A DNA stretch of 6,415 nt from Thermoplasmata archaeon (GTDB lineage: Bacteria; Actinomycetota; Acidimicrobiia; Acidimicrobiales; Acidimicrobiaceae). Below, piece after piece: positions 1-6,112 of the stretch (the first letter of the stretch is position 1; every line of letters starts with the position of its first letter). The position numbers and the translations under genes were made by a program. The stretch lies in NCBI GenBank assembly GCA_021836665.1, contig JAKBHQ010000216.1:1-6415 (forward strand). Direction: 5' to 3'. Under the pieces are notes generated by a model that had not been told where the DNA came from, did not search any database, and saw nothing but the letters and a program-made list of their open reading frames with translations.

Positions 1-1230
1 TATTGCCATCAGCACGAGCAAAAGTGCGCCCAAGGGTGCGACATATGAGTTGAAGTATGGCGCTCCGACGGTTATCACCTGTCCAAAGAGAGCGCTCGCA
101 AACAGTGGGAAGACCGTACCCAAAAGAACTATCAAAACAATCGCAGCTAAGACGACATTATTGACCTTGATTAAATTTGACCTCGAAGCCCATCTCGAAT
201 TCGGTCGCCTCTGGCTAAGTAGGGAAAAATTCGACACGCCAAGATAGATAGATACTAAACAGACGGCCAGAAAAAAAGATATCAGGATGTCACCCAAAGT
301 GGATGAAGAAAAGGCATGGACGCTCTGGAGGACCCCAGAGCGCGTGAAGTAAGTGCCGAGAATGGTAAATGCGAAGGCCGAAGTTATCGAAACGTAGCTC
401 CAGAGTTGGCCCGATCCGACCCTTTTTTCTGCAAAGGCCGAATGTAGGTAAGCTACCAAGAAAAGCCACGGCATAAGAGCAGCATTCTCGACCGGATCCC
501 AAGCCCAAAAGCCACCCCAGCCCAGAACCTGATAGGACCACCACGCTCCCAAGGTAATACCGAGGGTAAGGGAGCTGAAGGAGATAACCGCCCATCTCCT
601 GGAGAGTTCTCTATAGAAGCCCGATCGATCCTTTGCAAGCAAAGCACCGATCCACAGGGCGAAGGGAATGGTGATACTCACAAATCCAAAGTACAAAAGG
701 GGCGGATGTACCGCCACCAAGGGGTAGTTCTGCAATAGCGGGTTCGGTCCGAGGCCATCTGGGGGAATCGTCCCCTGTGTCAAGGCAAAAGGATTGGCCG
801 GTCCGAACATCATGGCGACGAAGAATGCCATCGTTACCGAAGTCACCAATAGAGCCCAGTTCGAGGCGACTTCCAACTTGCGAGCCCTGGTAAAAAAGAT
901 CAGGGCAGCAAGATTGAACCCCAGGATAAGCGCCCAAAGAAGGATAGATCCCTGGAGGGCTGACCACATCCCGGAGATAGAGAAGAGCAGCGGGGTCTCT
1001 TTAGAGTTATTCTGCGCCACGAAAGCGATCGAAAAGTCGTGAACAACTAGTGCCCGCTCAATTGCAAAGGTAGAGACGGCCACGCCGAAAACCGAAAGCA
1101 GGGCAAAAGATCGGGCGTGCCTAATCGCTCCGACCCTCTTTTTCAGAAGCGCCACTAAAAACAGCCCTACTGCAGCTAGTGACGCCGCCAATGAAATGAG
1201 TATACCGATTCGGCCCAATTCGGCATTCAA
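1..1230 (-). CDS. ccmF: Cytochrome c-type biogenesis protein CcmF, N-terminal 410 residues (runs off left edge)
   Basis: CcmF is the integral-membrane heme lyase subunit that takes heme from holo-CcmE and attaches it to apocytochrome c on the outer face of the membrane. The minus-strand frame is open from a TTG at 1228-1230 to the window edge and is full of hydrophobic helices. The WWD signature WGGFWAWDPVENAALMPWL spans residues 238-256. His175 (HPPLLY), His263 (YLHS) and His305 (SGVLQSVHAF) match the conserved E. coli CcmF histidines 173, 261 and 303; the fourth heme histidine would lie beyond the window. At residues 89-95 the usual W..HEGS motif reads WSALQGS, so its His and Glu are replaced. 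The TTG start directly follows the ccmE stop, and GGAGG lies 10 nt upstream; the alternative ATG at 1224-1226 is out of frame. The family is usually about 600-680 residues, so roughly a third is missing. Family identity is certain; the start is likely. Confidence 0.96.
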   Translation of the reverse strand, partial: MNAELGRIGILISLAASLAAVGLFLVALLKKRVGAIRHARSFALLSVFGVAVSTFAIERALVVHDFSIAFVAQNNSKETPLLFSISGMWSALQGSILLWALILGFNLAALIFFTRARKLEVASNWALLVTSVTMAFFVAMMFGPANPFALTQGTIPPDGLGPNPLLQNYPLVAVHPPLLYFGFVSITIPFALWIGALLAKDRSGFYRELSRRWAVISFSSLTLGITLGAWWSYQVLGWGGFWAWDPVENAALMPWLFLVAYLHSAFAEKRVGSGQLWSYVSITSAFAFTILGTYFTRSGVLQSVHAFSSSTLGDILISFFLAVCLVSIYLGVSNFSLLSQRRPNSRWASRSNLIKVNNVVLAAIVLIVLLGTVFPLFASALFGQVITVGAPYFNSYVAPLGALLLVLMAI

Positions 1231-1761
1231 CTAGGATCCGCCTCCGGCATTTTTTATCCTACTTGGATGAGCGGCGACATAGTTGGCCGTGTGTTTAATC
1301 ATGATCTGATTCGACCAAAAATAGTTCCCCTGGAAATGTCCAACCAAGACCACCGGAATTGTCGGTTGGAAAAGCTGGGGAGGAGACCCTATCTCGACTA
1401 CCGGTACATAGGTATTTGCAAAGCGAACCTGAAAATCGACTCCGCTCTGCGTATCCCTTATCGACCCCGGCACTACTATCCCCTCCAACCTGAAGGTCTT
1501 CGAGCCCAACTGGCTCTTTTGCGCCACGGCCTGCTGGGCGGTGTAGAAATACTGAATCGCATTGCTTATTCCTTTGTAGATCACAAAGGCCAGTGCCGCA
1601 GCGATTAGCAGCAATACCATGATCGCCCTGGTGGCAGTTACCGGTCTCGACCGCAAAGACTTAACCGTCTTCCAGTCGACATCCTTGTCTACGGGCGACT
1701 CGACGCCGACTCCCATCTTTCTCCGCTCCGCCAACCCAGCATCCCCCAAGGATTCAGTCAA
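1231..1761 (-). CDS. ccmE: Cytochrome c maturation heme chaperone CcmE
   Basis: CcmE is a periplasm-facing chaperone that binds heme covalently and passes it to CcmF. The 176-residue product has a cytoplasmic N-terminus, one membrane anchor (about residues 44-63), the family's YFYT segment (71-74) and a beta-barrel OB-fold domain (about 85-160). The heme-binding motif KHTANY gives His157 and Tyr161, the HxxxY arrangement of E. coli His130/Tyr134, not the CxxxY variant of some archaea and Gram-positive bacteria. The start is ambiguous. The TTG at 1759-1761 overlaps the ccmD stop as TTGA, which suggests coupling, but its nearest GAGGG is about 12 nt away. An ATG at 1714-1716 has GGAG copies 4 and 9 nt upstream and would give 161 residues, closer to the usual 150-160. 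The stop TAG abuts the ccmF start in the same frame. Confidence 0.95.
   Translation of the reverse strand: MTESLGDAGLAERRKMGVGVESPVDKDVDWKTVKSLRSRPVTATRAIMVLLLIAAALAFVIYKGISNAIQYFYTAQQAVAQKSQLGSKTFRLEGIVVPGSIRDTQSGVDFQVRFANTYVPVVEIGSPPQLFQPTIPVVLVGHFQGNYFWSNQIMIKHTANYVAAHPSRIKNAGGGS
1241..1245 (-). promoter_or_regulatory. Ribosome binding site GGAGG for ccmF
   Basis: GGAGG inside the last codons of ccmE lies 10 nt before the TTG at 1228-1230. It supports that non-ATG start, which matches the CcmF N-terminus; the nearby ATG at 1224-1226 leads into a different frame. Confidence 0.65.
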
Positions 1762-1913
1762 TTCTCGCTTCGACCCTCGGTCCGCCTGCCGCTCGATTCG
1801 CGCACCAAAACCACGGCCCTTTTAAGCTTTCTGGACTTATTAGCGAGCTGCAGAGAGTATCCACCCAGTACGCCCGTAACAACAAGATAACCGGCCTCAA
1901 CATAACCGTTCAT
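1758..1913 (-). CDS. ccmD: Small membrane protein CcmD (heme exporter/CcmC-CcmE complex subunit)
   Basis: A 51-residue reading frame fills the gap between ccmC and ccmE exactly. CcmD is a single-span protein that associates with CcmABC and is needed to release holo-CcmE from that complex. The product has a short N-terminus with MNGYVEAGY, a single hydrophobic helix (about residues 8-22), and a basic juxtamembrane run (KSRKLKR, about 26-32). This is the standard CcmD plan, with a tyrosine before the helix and positive charge after it. The polar C-terminal tail (SSGRRTEGRSEN) is low in complexity and overlaps the ccmE start. The ATG overlaps the ccmC stop as ATGA, and GGAGG sits 9 nt upstream, so the start is well supported. 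The gene is small enough to be missed by automated calling. Sequence conservation in this family is weak, so identity rests on topology and position. Confidence 0.88.
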   Translation of the reverse strand: MNGYVEAGYLVVTGVLGGYSLQLANKSRKLKRAVVLVRESSGRRTEGRSEN

Positions 1914-2698
1914 GAGATTGATCCTCCGTCTCTAGGGATTGCCTCTCGGGTCCCAGAAGATGTCTTTGAGTTAACCAATTCGTCAACTTCTCGAAGTCTT
2001 TCAGCAATTGCCGCCTCAACTTCGAGGTTGTCAAATTCATCTATATCCGTTTCGATCTGATAGCGCTTTATCGTCATCCAAAGATAGACCAGGGTAAAGC
2101 TAATAAAACTAATCAGCATGGTCCAAGCCATCTCGCCGTGTACCTTTGGACTAAGCGAGGCATTAAAGACAGTTGCGCTCTGATGAAGGGTCTTCCACCA
2201 AACGACACTTTGGTGGACGATTGGCACGTCGATGAAGGCTACCAGTCCTGCCACACTAGCCCGAACAGCAACCTTATCCCTCGGCGCAGGTACTTTCCTT
2301 AGCGCCAAATAGCCTAAGTAGAGCAAAAAGAGCAGGGCCGTAGTGGTAAGTCGGGCGTCCCAAGTCCACCAAACATGCCAGGTTGGTCTCCCCCAAATCG
2401 ATCCGGTGATCAGCGTCAGGGCGGTAAAAACGACACCCACCTCCGCTGAAGCGGCCGCCAGACGATCCCACTTCAACGAACGTGTCCTCTTCCAGAGGTA
2501 GAGAATCGATCCCACAGAGGTGACCCCATAAGCCAGATAGGCTACCCACGCTACCGACGGATGGATATAAAGGAGCCTCACCAACTGACCCTGTATAACA
2601 TCAGGTGGAGTTATAAAGAGACCCAGCCAATATGTCAGCGCGACGCCTAGCAAGGCGACTACAGCCAACAGTCTCACCCAAAATTTACCGCTTTTCAA
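1910..2698 (-). CDS. ccmC: Heme exporter / heme-handling protein CcmC
   Basis: CcmC is the WWD-domain membrane protein that presents heme to CcmE within the CcmABCD complex. The 262-residue product has six predicted membrane helices. The tryptophan-rich signature runs from W102 to L117 (WGRPTWHVWWTWDARL). His46 (YIHPSVAW) and His172 (WWKTLHQ) match the two conserved external heme-ligand histidines, E. coli His60 and His184. The start is a TTG at 2696-2698 with GGAGG exactly 8 nt upstream, lying 3 nt after the ccmB stop; this is the best supported of the TTG starts. After the last helix (about residue 210) comes a charged tail of about 52 residues, rich in Asp, Glu and Leu in its first 35 residues and probably a cytoplasmic helix. 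The stop overlaps the ccmD ATG. Identity is secure; the tail's role is unknown. Confidence 0.97.
   Translation of the reverse strand: MKSGKFWVRLLAVVALLGVALTYWLGLFITPPDVIQGQLVRLLYIHPSVAWVAYLAYGVTSVGSILYLWKRTRSLKWDRLAAASAEVGVVFTALTLITGSIWGRPTWHVWWTWDARLTTTALLFLLYLGYLALRKVPAPRDKVAVRASVAGLVAFIDVPIVHQSVVWWKTLHQSATVFNASLSPKVHGEMAWTMLISFISFTLVYLWMTIKRYQIETDIDEFDNLEVEAAIAERLREVDELVNSKTSSGTREAIPRDGGSIS
1923..1927 (-). promoter_or_regulatory. Ribosome binding site GGAGG for ccmD
   Basis: GGAGG near the end of ccmC is 9 nt upstream of the ATG at 1911-1913. Together with the ATGA overlap, it supports that the 51-codon ccmD frame is translated. Confidence 0.7.
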
Positions 2699-2701
2699 TT
2701 C

Positions 2702-3367
2702 TCAGTCCTCCAGGACCGACCCGAAGCTCACCAGACCTATGGCGAGGTAGATCAAACCAAAAACCACCAATAACCCGAGCCACGGATCTCCGATCCCAAT
2801 TCGGCTCGATATACCATCTTCCCACGCTTTTGTAACTGCTAACAACACCGGAGCGGTGCTCGGCAGGACAAGAAGGGGCAAAAGCGTCTCCCTAACCTTT
2901 GTCGCCGCAGCAAGCGCACCAAAAAGCGTCCCGACAGAGGCCACTCCTAAAGTTGCAAACGCCGCCGACACAATTAGCAACGCCACGGAGTGGAGCCGCA
3001 TTCCATAGACAAAGACAACTCCAAGTCCCAGGAAAACCTCTACAACGACGCATTCAAAGAAGATCGAGGCGACTTTGCCTAAGAATATTCCACCAGGCTC
3101 TAGCCCGTATGCCAAAAGGCCATCCTTGGCCTGATTTTCAGCTTCGATGGAAAACGACCTCTGTATTGCTAAAAGAGCCGACAGGAAGGCGATGACCCAA
3201 AATATCCCAGGGGAGATGTCGACAAGGGTTCGATTTTCCGTTCCGACCGCAAATCCAAAAAGTATCAGCACCACGGCCACGAAGGGAAGCAGTTGATTCA
3301 AAAGTACCCTTGAACGGACTTCGATGAGCAAGTCCTTTTTGGCGATTTCCAGCGCATCACGGATCAA
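2702..3367 (-). CDS. ccmB: Heme ABC transporter membrane subunit CcmB
   Basis: CcmB is the membrane subunit partnered with the CcmA ATPase; together with CcmC they use ATP to release heme-loaded CcmE. The 221-residue product has the usual family length (about 220) and six predicted helices (about 22-42, 52-69, 97-118, 125-151, 160-179, 196-217). Family features visible are SPGIFWVIAFLSALLAIQRSF (52-72) and its following charged loop, the GIFLGK segment (93-98), the GVASVGTLFGALAA helix (141-154), and KVRETLLPLLVLP (157-169), the counterpart of the conserved T(R)xRExLLPLLLLP stretch. The TTG start at 3365-3367 overlaps the ccmA stop as TTGA. No clear Shine-Dalgarno precedes it (GACGGGC about 9 nt upstream is at best weak), so translational coupling to ccmA is the likely mode. 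The stop is 3 nt before ccmC. Identity is secure. Confidence 0.96.
   Translation of the reverse strand: MIRDALEIAKKDLLIEVRSRVLLNQLLPFVAVVLILFGFAVGTENRTLVDISPGIFWVIAFLSALLAIQRSFSIEAENQAKDGLLAYGLEPGGIFLGKVASIFFECVVVEVFLGLGVVFVYGMRLHSVALLIVSAAFATLGVASVGTLFGALAAATKVRETLLPLLVLPSTAPVLLAVTKAWEDGISSRIGIGDPWLGLLVVFGLIYLAIGLVSFGSVLED
2707..2711 (-). promoter_or_regulatory. Ribosome binding site GGAGG for ccmC
   Basis: GGAGG within the last codons of ccmB is 8 nt upstream of the TTG at 2696-2698. The ideal spacing fixes TTG as the ccmC start. Confidence 0.75.
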
Positions 3368-4068
3368 GGGGATAGCCCGTCAACTTCACCAGCGTCACCT
3401 AGCTGCGGCGCAACTCGGTAACCTCCCTTGGCTGGATTGACCTCCGGTCCAATCAAAATTCCGCGGTCACAGAGGTATCCGCGGTCTGAAGCAGCCTTAA
3501 CTCGCTCAACCTCATGCGAAGCGACGATTACCGTCCGCCCAGTGGATGCATACCTTCTCATCAACTGATCGACAAGATCCTTACCCTGTTCGTCAAGCGC
3601 TGCATGGGGCTCGTCTAAAAGAAGGAGCTGGGGGTGTCTCATAGTTGCGATAGCCATTGACACCCTTTTTCGTTGCCCGGCGGAGAGCTTATGGACCTTC
3701 AGTCCCATCGTCTTTGGTGATAAGCCCAGGTCTTTGGCAATCTTCATCGGGTCACCGTCGGTCGACCTAGTAGCCCGCTGGGCGAATCGAACATTTTCCT
3801 CAGCCGTAAGGTCATCATACAAGTGGGCTTGGTGCCCCAAATAGCCTACGTATTGACGAATTGCGCGCCTATCCGCTTTAGCGTCCAACCCAAAAACCAT
3901 TGCTTGACCCTTAGCCGCGCTGAGGTACCCCGCAATGAGCCTCAAAAGCGTCGTCTTCCCCGATCCATTTGGGCCGTAAAGGTATACGACTTCGCCCTCG
4001 AATGCATCAAAGTTGACCGAAATCAGGACTGGATAGTGCCCGAGCATTACAACTGCGTCGCGCACCAT
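3364..4068 (-). CDS. ccmA: Heme ABC transporter ATP-binding protein CcmA
   Basis: CcmA is the cytoplasmic ATPase of the CcmABCD complex. Counting from the ATG at 4066-4068 (234 residues), the motifs in order are Walker A GPNGSGKTT (32-40), Q-loop Gln80 in YLGHQ, signature LSAGQRKR (128-135, the LSAGQ form typical of CcmA), Walker B LLLLDEP (148-154), D-loop ALD, and switch His185 (SHE). All catalytic residues are present. I prefer this ATG because MVRDAVVMLGHYPVL aligns with the usual CcmA N-terminus. A longer form from a GTG at 4114-4116 adds 16 residues with no family resemblance; it would overlap the end of gmd by 11 nt and has GGAGAGG just upstream, so it is not excluded. The C-terminal 30 residues beyond the last ATPase motifs are variable. 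The stop overlaps the ccmB start. Confidence 0.96.
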   Translation of the reverse strand: MVRDAVVMLGHYPVLISVNFDAFEGEVVYLYGPNGSGKTTLLRLIAGYLSAAKGQAMVFGLDAKADRRAIRQYVGYLGHQAHLYDDLTAEENVRFAQRATRSTDGDPMKIAKDLGLSPKTMGLKVHKLSAGQRKRVSMAIATMRHPQLLLLDEPHAALDEQGKDLVDQLMRRYASTGRTVIVASHEVERVKAASDRGYLCDRGILIGPEVNPAKGGYRVAPQLGDAGEVDGLSP

Positions 4069-4105
4069 AACGACCTGTCGCCCCACTTTATCACCCGGCC
4101 TAATG

Positions 4106-5077
4106 CTAGGCCACACCTCTCCGAACCAAGTCGATATCCGCTTCGACCATCATCTGGACGAGTTTAGGAAAGTCGACCTTTCGATTCCAGCCGAGAGCAT
4201 CCTCGGCCTTCTTTGGCTCCCCAACCAACAGATCGACCTCTGCTGGGCGCACAAAACGTTGATCCAAGCGAACGTATTGCTGGTAATCAAGTCCGGCTGC
4301 TGCGAAGGCTAGTTGGCAAAACTCTCTCACGGAATGAGTCTCTCCGGTCGCAACCACGTAATCCTCGGGCCGGTTCTGCTGGAGCATCAGCCACATAGCC
4401 CGAACATAGTCGGCGGCAAAACCCCAGTCCCTCTGGGCGTCCAAGTTTCCTAGAGCCAAATGATCAGCTAGACCGGCGACGATCTTTGCCACTCCAAAAG
4501 AGATCTTCCGGGTGACAAACTCTAGGCCCCTTCGAGGCGATTCGTGGTTGAAAAGGATCCCAGAGCAGGCGAAGAGATCATAACTCTCACGGTAGTTAAC
4601 GGTTATCCAGTGCCCATACACTTTGGCGACGCCATATGGGCTACGGGGATAGAAAGGGGTGTCTTCGCTCTGAGGAACCTCTTGAACCTTGCCGAACATC
4701 TCTGACGACGAAGCCTGATAGAACCTGGCCTCCGGGGCGACTGCTCTAAGTGCGTCCAACAAGCGAGTGACCCCTAAGGCTGTCGTCTCGCCAGTGAGGA
4801 CCGGCTGACCCCACGAAGTCTGGACAAACGACTGAGCGGCTAAGTTGTACACCTCGTCTGGTCGATGATCCCTAAAAACAGTTAGCATCGAACCTTCGTC
4901 CAACAGATCACCAGGGACCAAAACGAGCTGATCCTGGATGTGGGCTATGCGTTCAAAGTTCAAAGTCGACGACCGCCTGACCATGCCCACGACGTTATAC
5001 CCCTGCTCGAGGAGAAACTCTGCTAGATAAGATCCGTCTTGTCCGGTAATGCCAGTGATAAGTGCAGTCTTTGTCAT
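4106..5077 (-). CDS. gmd: GDP-mannose 4,6-dehydratase
   Basis: The enzyme converts GDP-D-mannose to GDP-4-keto-6-deoxy-D-mannose, the precursor of GDP-fucose, GDP-rhamnose and related deoxysugars, in the cytoplasm. From the ATG at 5075-5077 (323 residues) the Rossmann motif [12 protein letters not shown] opens the protein (about 9-20), followed by [14 protein letters not shown] (78-85), SSSEMFG with Ser124 and Glu126, and YGVAK with Tyr148 and Lys152, the extended-SDR catalytic set (Ser replaces the E. coli Thr, a common variant). NHESPRRG (177-184), [10 protein letters not shown] (210-219) and [12 protein letters not shown] (242-253) are GMD-specific substrate motifs. At 323 residues it is a compact form; E. 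coli Gmd is about 370. A TTG 9 nt upstream (5084-5086) is in frame; neither start has a clear ribosome binding site. The gene sits directly before ccmA with no visible fucose or rhamnose synthase partner. Confidence 0.96.
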   Translation of the reverse strand: MTKTALITGITGQDGSYLAEFLLEQGYNVVGMVRRSSTLNFERIAHIQDQLVLVPGDLLDEGSMLTVFRDHRPDEVYNLAAQSFVQTSWGQPVLTGETTALGVTRLLDALRAVAPEARFYQASSSEMFGKVQEVPQSEDTPFYPRSPYGVAKVYGHWITVNYRESYDLFACSGILFNHESPRRGLEFVTRKISFGVAKIVAGLADHLALGNLDAQRDWGFAADYVRAMWLMLQQNRPEDYVVATGETHSVREFCQLAFAAAGLDYQQYVRLDQRFVRPAEVDLLVGEPKKAEDALGWNRKVDFPKLVQMMVEADIDLVRRGVA

Positions 5078-5124
5078 CGTGAACAATCTAGTACCGTTGA
5101 AACTTTACTGAGATTAACTCGTCT

Positions 5125-5934
5125 TTATCTATCTTTCCAAGCTGGCGGACGCCTGTTGAGAAAGGCGTCGATACCTTCGCTGGCGTCCTCTGTCTGGTTT
5201 ATCAGTCCGAGCATCGAGTGGAGGTAGCTCAACTCAAGCTGTGTACCGCCAGATAGCAAGTTATAAAAGGAACTCTTCCCTAGTGCCATGGTCGCCAGAG
5301 AACGTGTAGCCAAATTATCGGTCAATCTTCTAACTTCGTCCCTCAATGATAACCTCGGAAAAACAAAGTTTACGAATCCCTTGGTCAGTGCCTCGTTGGC
5401 GTCAATCCGCCTCCCGGTCATCATCATCTCGAGGATTAGCCGAGGATTTGCCGTGCGCAGAAGGGGGACTGAAATTATGAATGGCCATACCCCGACTCCG
5501 ACCTCAGGAAGACCAAAGTGGGCTTCCTCTGAAGCGATAACGATATCGCACGCCGTGGCTAGTCCAAAACCTCCAGCGAGCGCATACCCGTCCACCTCTG
5601 CAACGATCGGCCTCGGGCACTCCCACATTGCCCTGAATAGCCGGACCAAGCCGCCCCTAGAGTTATGAGCACCCAAAAAATCGTCTCCAGTCGCCATATT
5701 GGAGAGGTCGACACCCGAGCAAAAACTCTCGCCAACGCCACCAGTAATGACTATCGCTCTTACTGAATCGTCGTTGGAAGCTTTCTCTATTGCCGAAATT
5801 ATCCCAGAGAGCATCTCCCAGTTAAGGGCATTTTTTCGGTCCGGTCGCATCAGAGTAAGCCAGAGCACGCCTCCACTGAGCTCTTGAGAAAGTGAATCGC
5901 TGCTCAAGTATGTAAAGGAATTCAAATCACCCAT
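5125..5934 (-). CDS. Enoyl-CoA hydratase/isomerase family protein
   Basis: This is a crotonase-fold acyl-CoA enzyme of 269 residues, close to the 255-270 usual for the family, probably a cytoplasmic trimer or hexamer. Family motifs in order are LMRPDRKNALN (28-38), GESFCSGVDL (68-77, first oxyanion-hole strand), PRPIVAEVDGYALAGGFG (107-124, second oxyanion site near Gly121-122), CDIVIASEEAHFGLPEVGVG (129-148) and a C-terminal DASEGIDAFLNRRPPAW segment. Glu144 corresponds to rat mitochondrial hydratase Glu164, but the position of rat Glu144 is Gly124 here. With one catalytic Glu it may be an isomerase, a specialised hydratase or another crotonase-fold activity; I cannot name the substrate. The ATG at 5932-5934 is the natural start, 17 residues before the first conserved strand. 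No Shine-Dalgarno is visible. The stop is 47 nt before the gmd ATG, so co-transcription is possible. Confidence 0.93.
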   Translation of the reverse strand: MGDLNSFTYLSSDSLSQELSGGVLWLTLMRPDRKNALNWEMLSGIISAIEKASNDDSVRAIVITGGVGESFCSGVDLSNMATGDDFLGAHNSRGGLVRLFRAMWECPRPIVAEVDGYALAGGFGLATACDIVIASEEAHFGLPEVGVGVWPFIISVPLLRTANPRLILEMMMTGRRIDANEALTKGFVNFVFPRLSLRDEVRRLTDNLATRSLATMALGKSSFYNLLSGGTQLELSYLHSMLGLINQTEDASEGIDAFLNRRPPAWKDR

Positions 5935-5951
5935 CTAGGTAGGTTAACATC

Positions 5952-5966
5952 TGCGAAAGCTTCGCA
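5952..5966. repeat. Perfect 15-bp inverted repeat upstream of the hydratase gene
   Basis: TGCGAA-AGC-TTCGCA has two perfectly complementary 6-base arms around a 3-base centre. It ends 17 nt upstream of the ATG at 5932-5934. It could be a repressor operator or a small leader hairpin; there is no T-run beside it, so it does not look like an intrinsic terminator. It may also be chance. Confidence 0.4.
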
Positions 5967-6112
5967 CACTGCATCGCAACTTTAGATGCTACTAATTGCA
6001 CAACAACGAAGTCAGCCAGCTGCGGCCACAGAATCCGAGTGGATTACACCTAAAGGTCAGCAAAGAACTTCCAGTTCAAGAAGCCATGGAGTCAAAAAAA
6101 TAATTTATACCT

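Noticed and set aside
611..967. A 118-codon minus-strand frame inside ccmF
   Set aside because: It is in a different frame from the clear CcmF coding sequence, which covers the same bases, and its product resembles no family.
1191..1226. ATG at 1224-1226 as the ccmF start
   Set aside because: It reads into a frame with no CcmF similarity; the TTG at 1228-1230 opens the frame carrying the WWD motif and conserved histidines.
1231..1825. Plus-strand frames of 113 and 68 codons opposite ccmE and ccmD
   Set aside because: They are antisense to well-supported genes, show no recognisable motifs and have no ribosome binding sites.
5078..5124. Promoter or terminator between the hydratase gene and gmd
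   Set aside because: No stable hairpin with a T-run, and no -35/-10 pair at acceptable spacing.
5979..6006. Candidate promoter for the hydratase gene: TTGTTG (6001-6006), 16-nt spacer, TAAAGT (5979-5984), minus strand
   Set aside because: Only 3 of 6 and 4 of 6 consensus matches; such pairs are common by chance in this composition.
6093..6109. A/T-rich tract with seven consecutive T on the minus strand as an intrinsic terminator
   Set aside because: No GC-rich stem lies immediately before the T-run in the transcribed direction on either strand.
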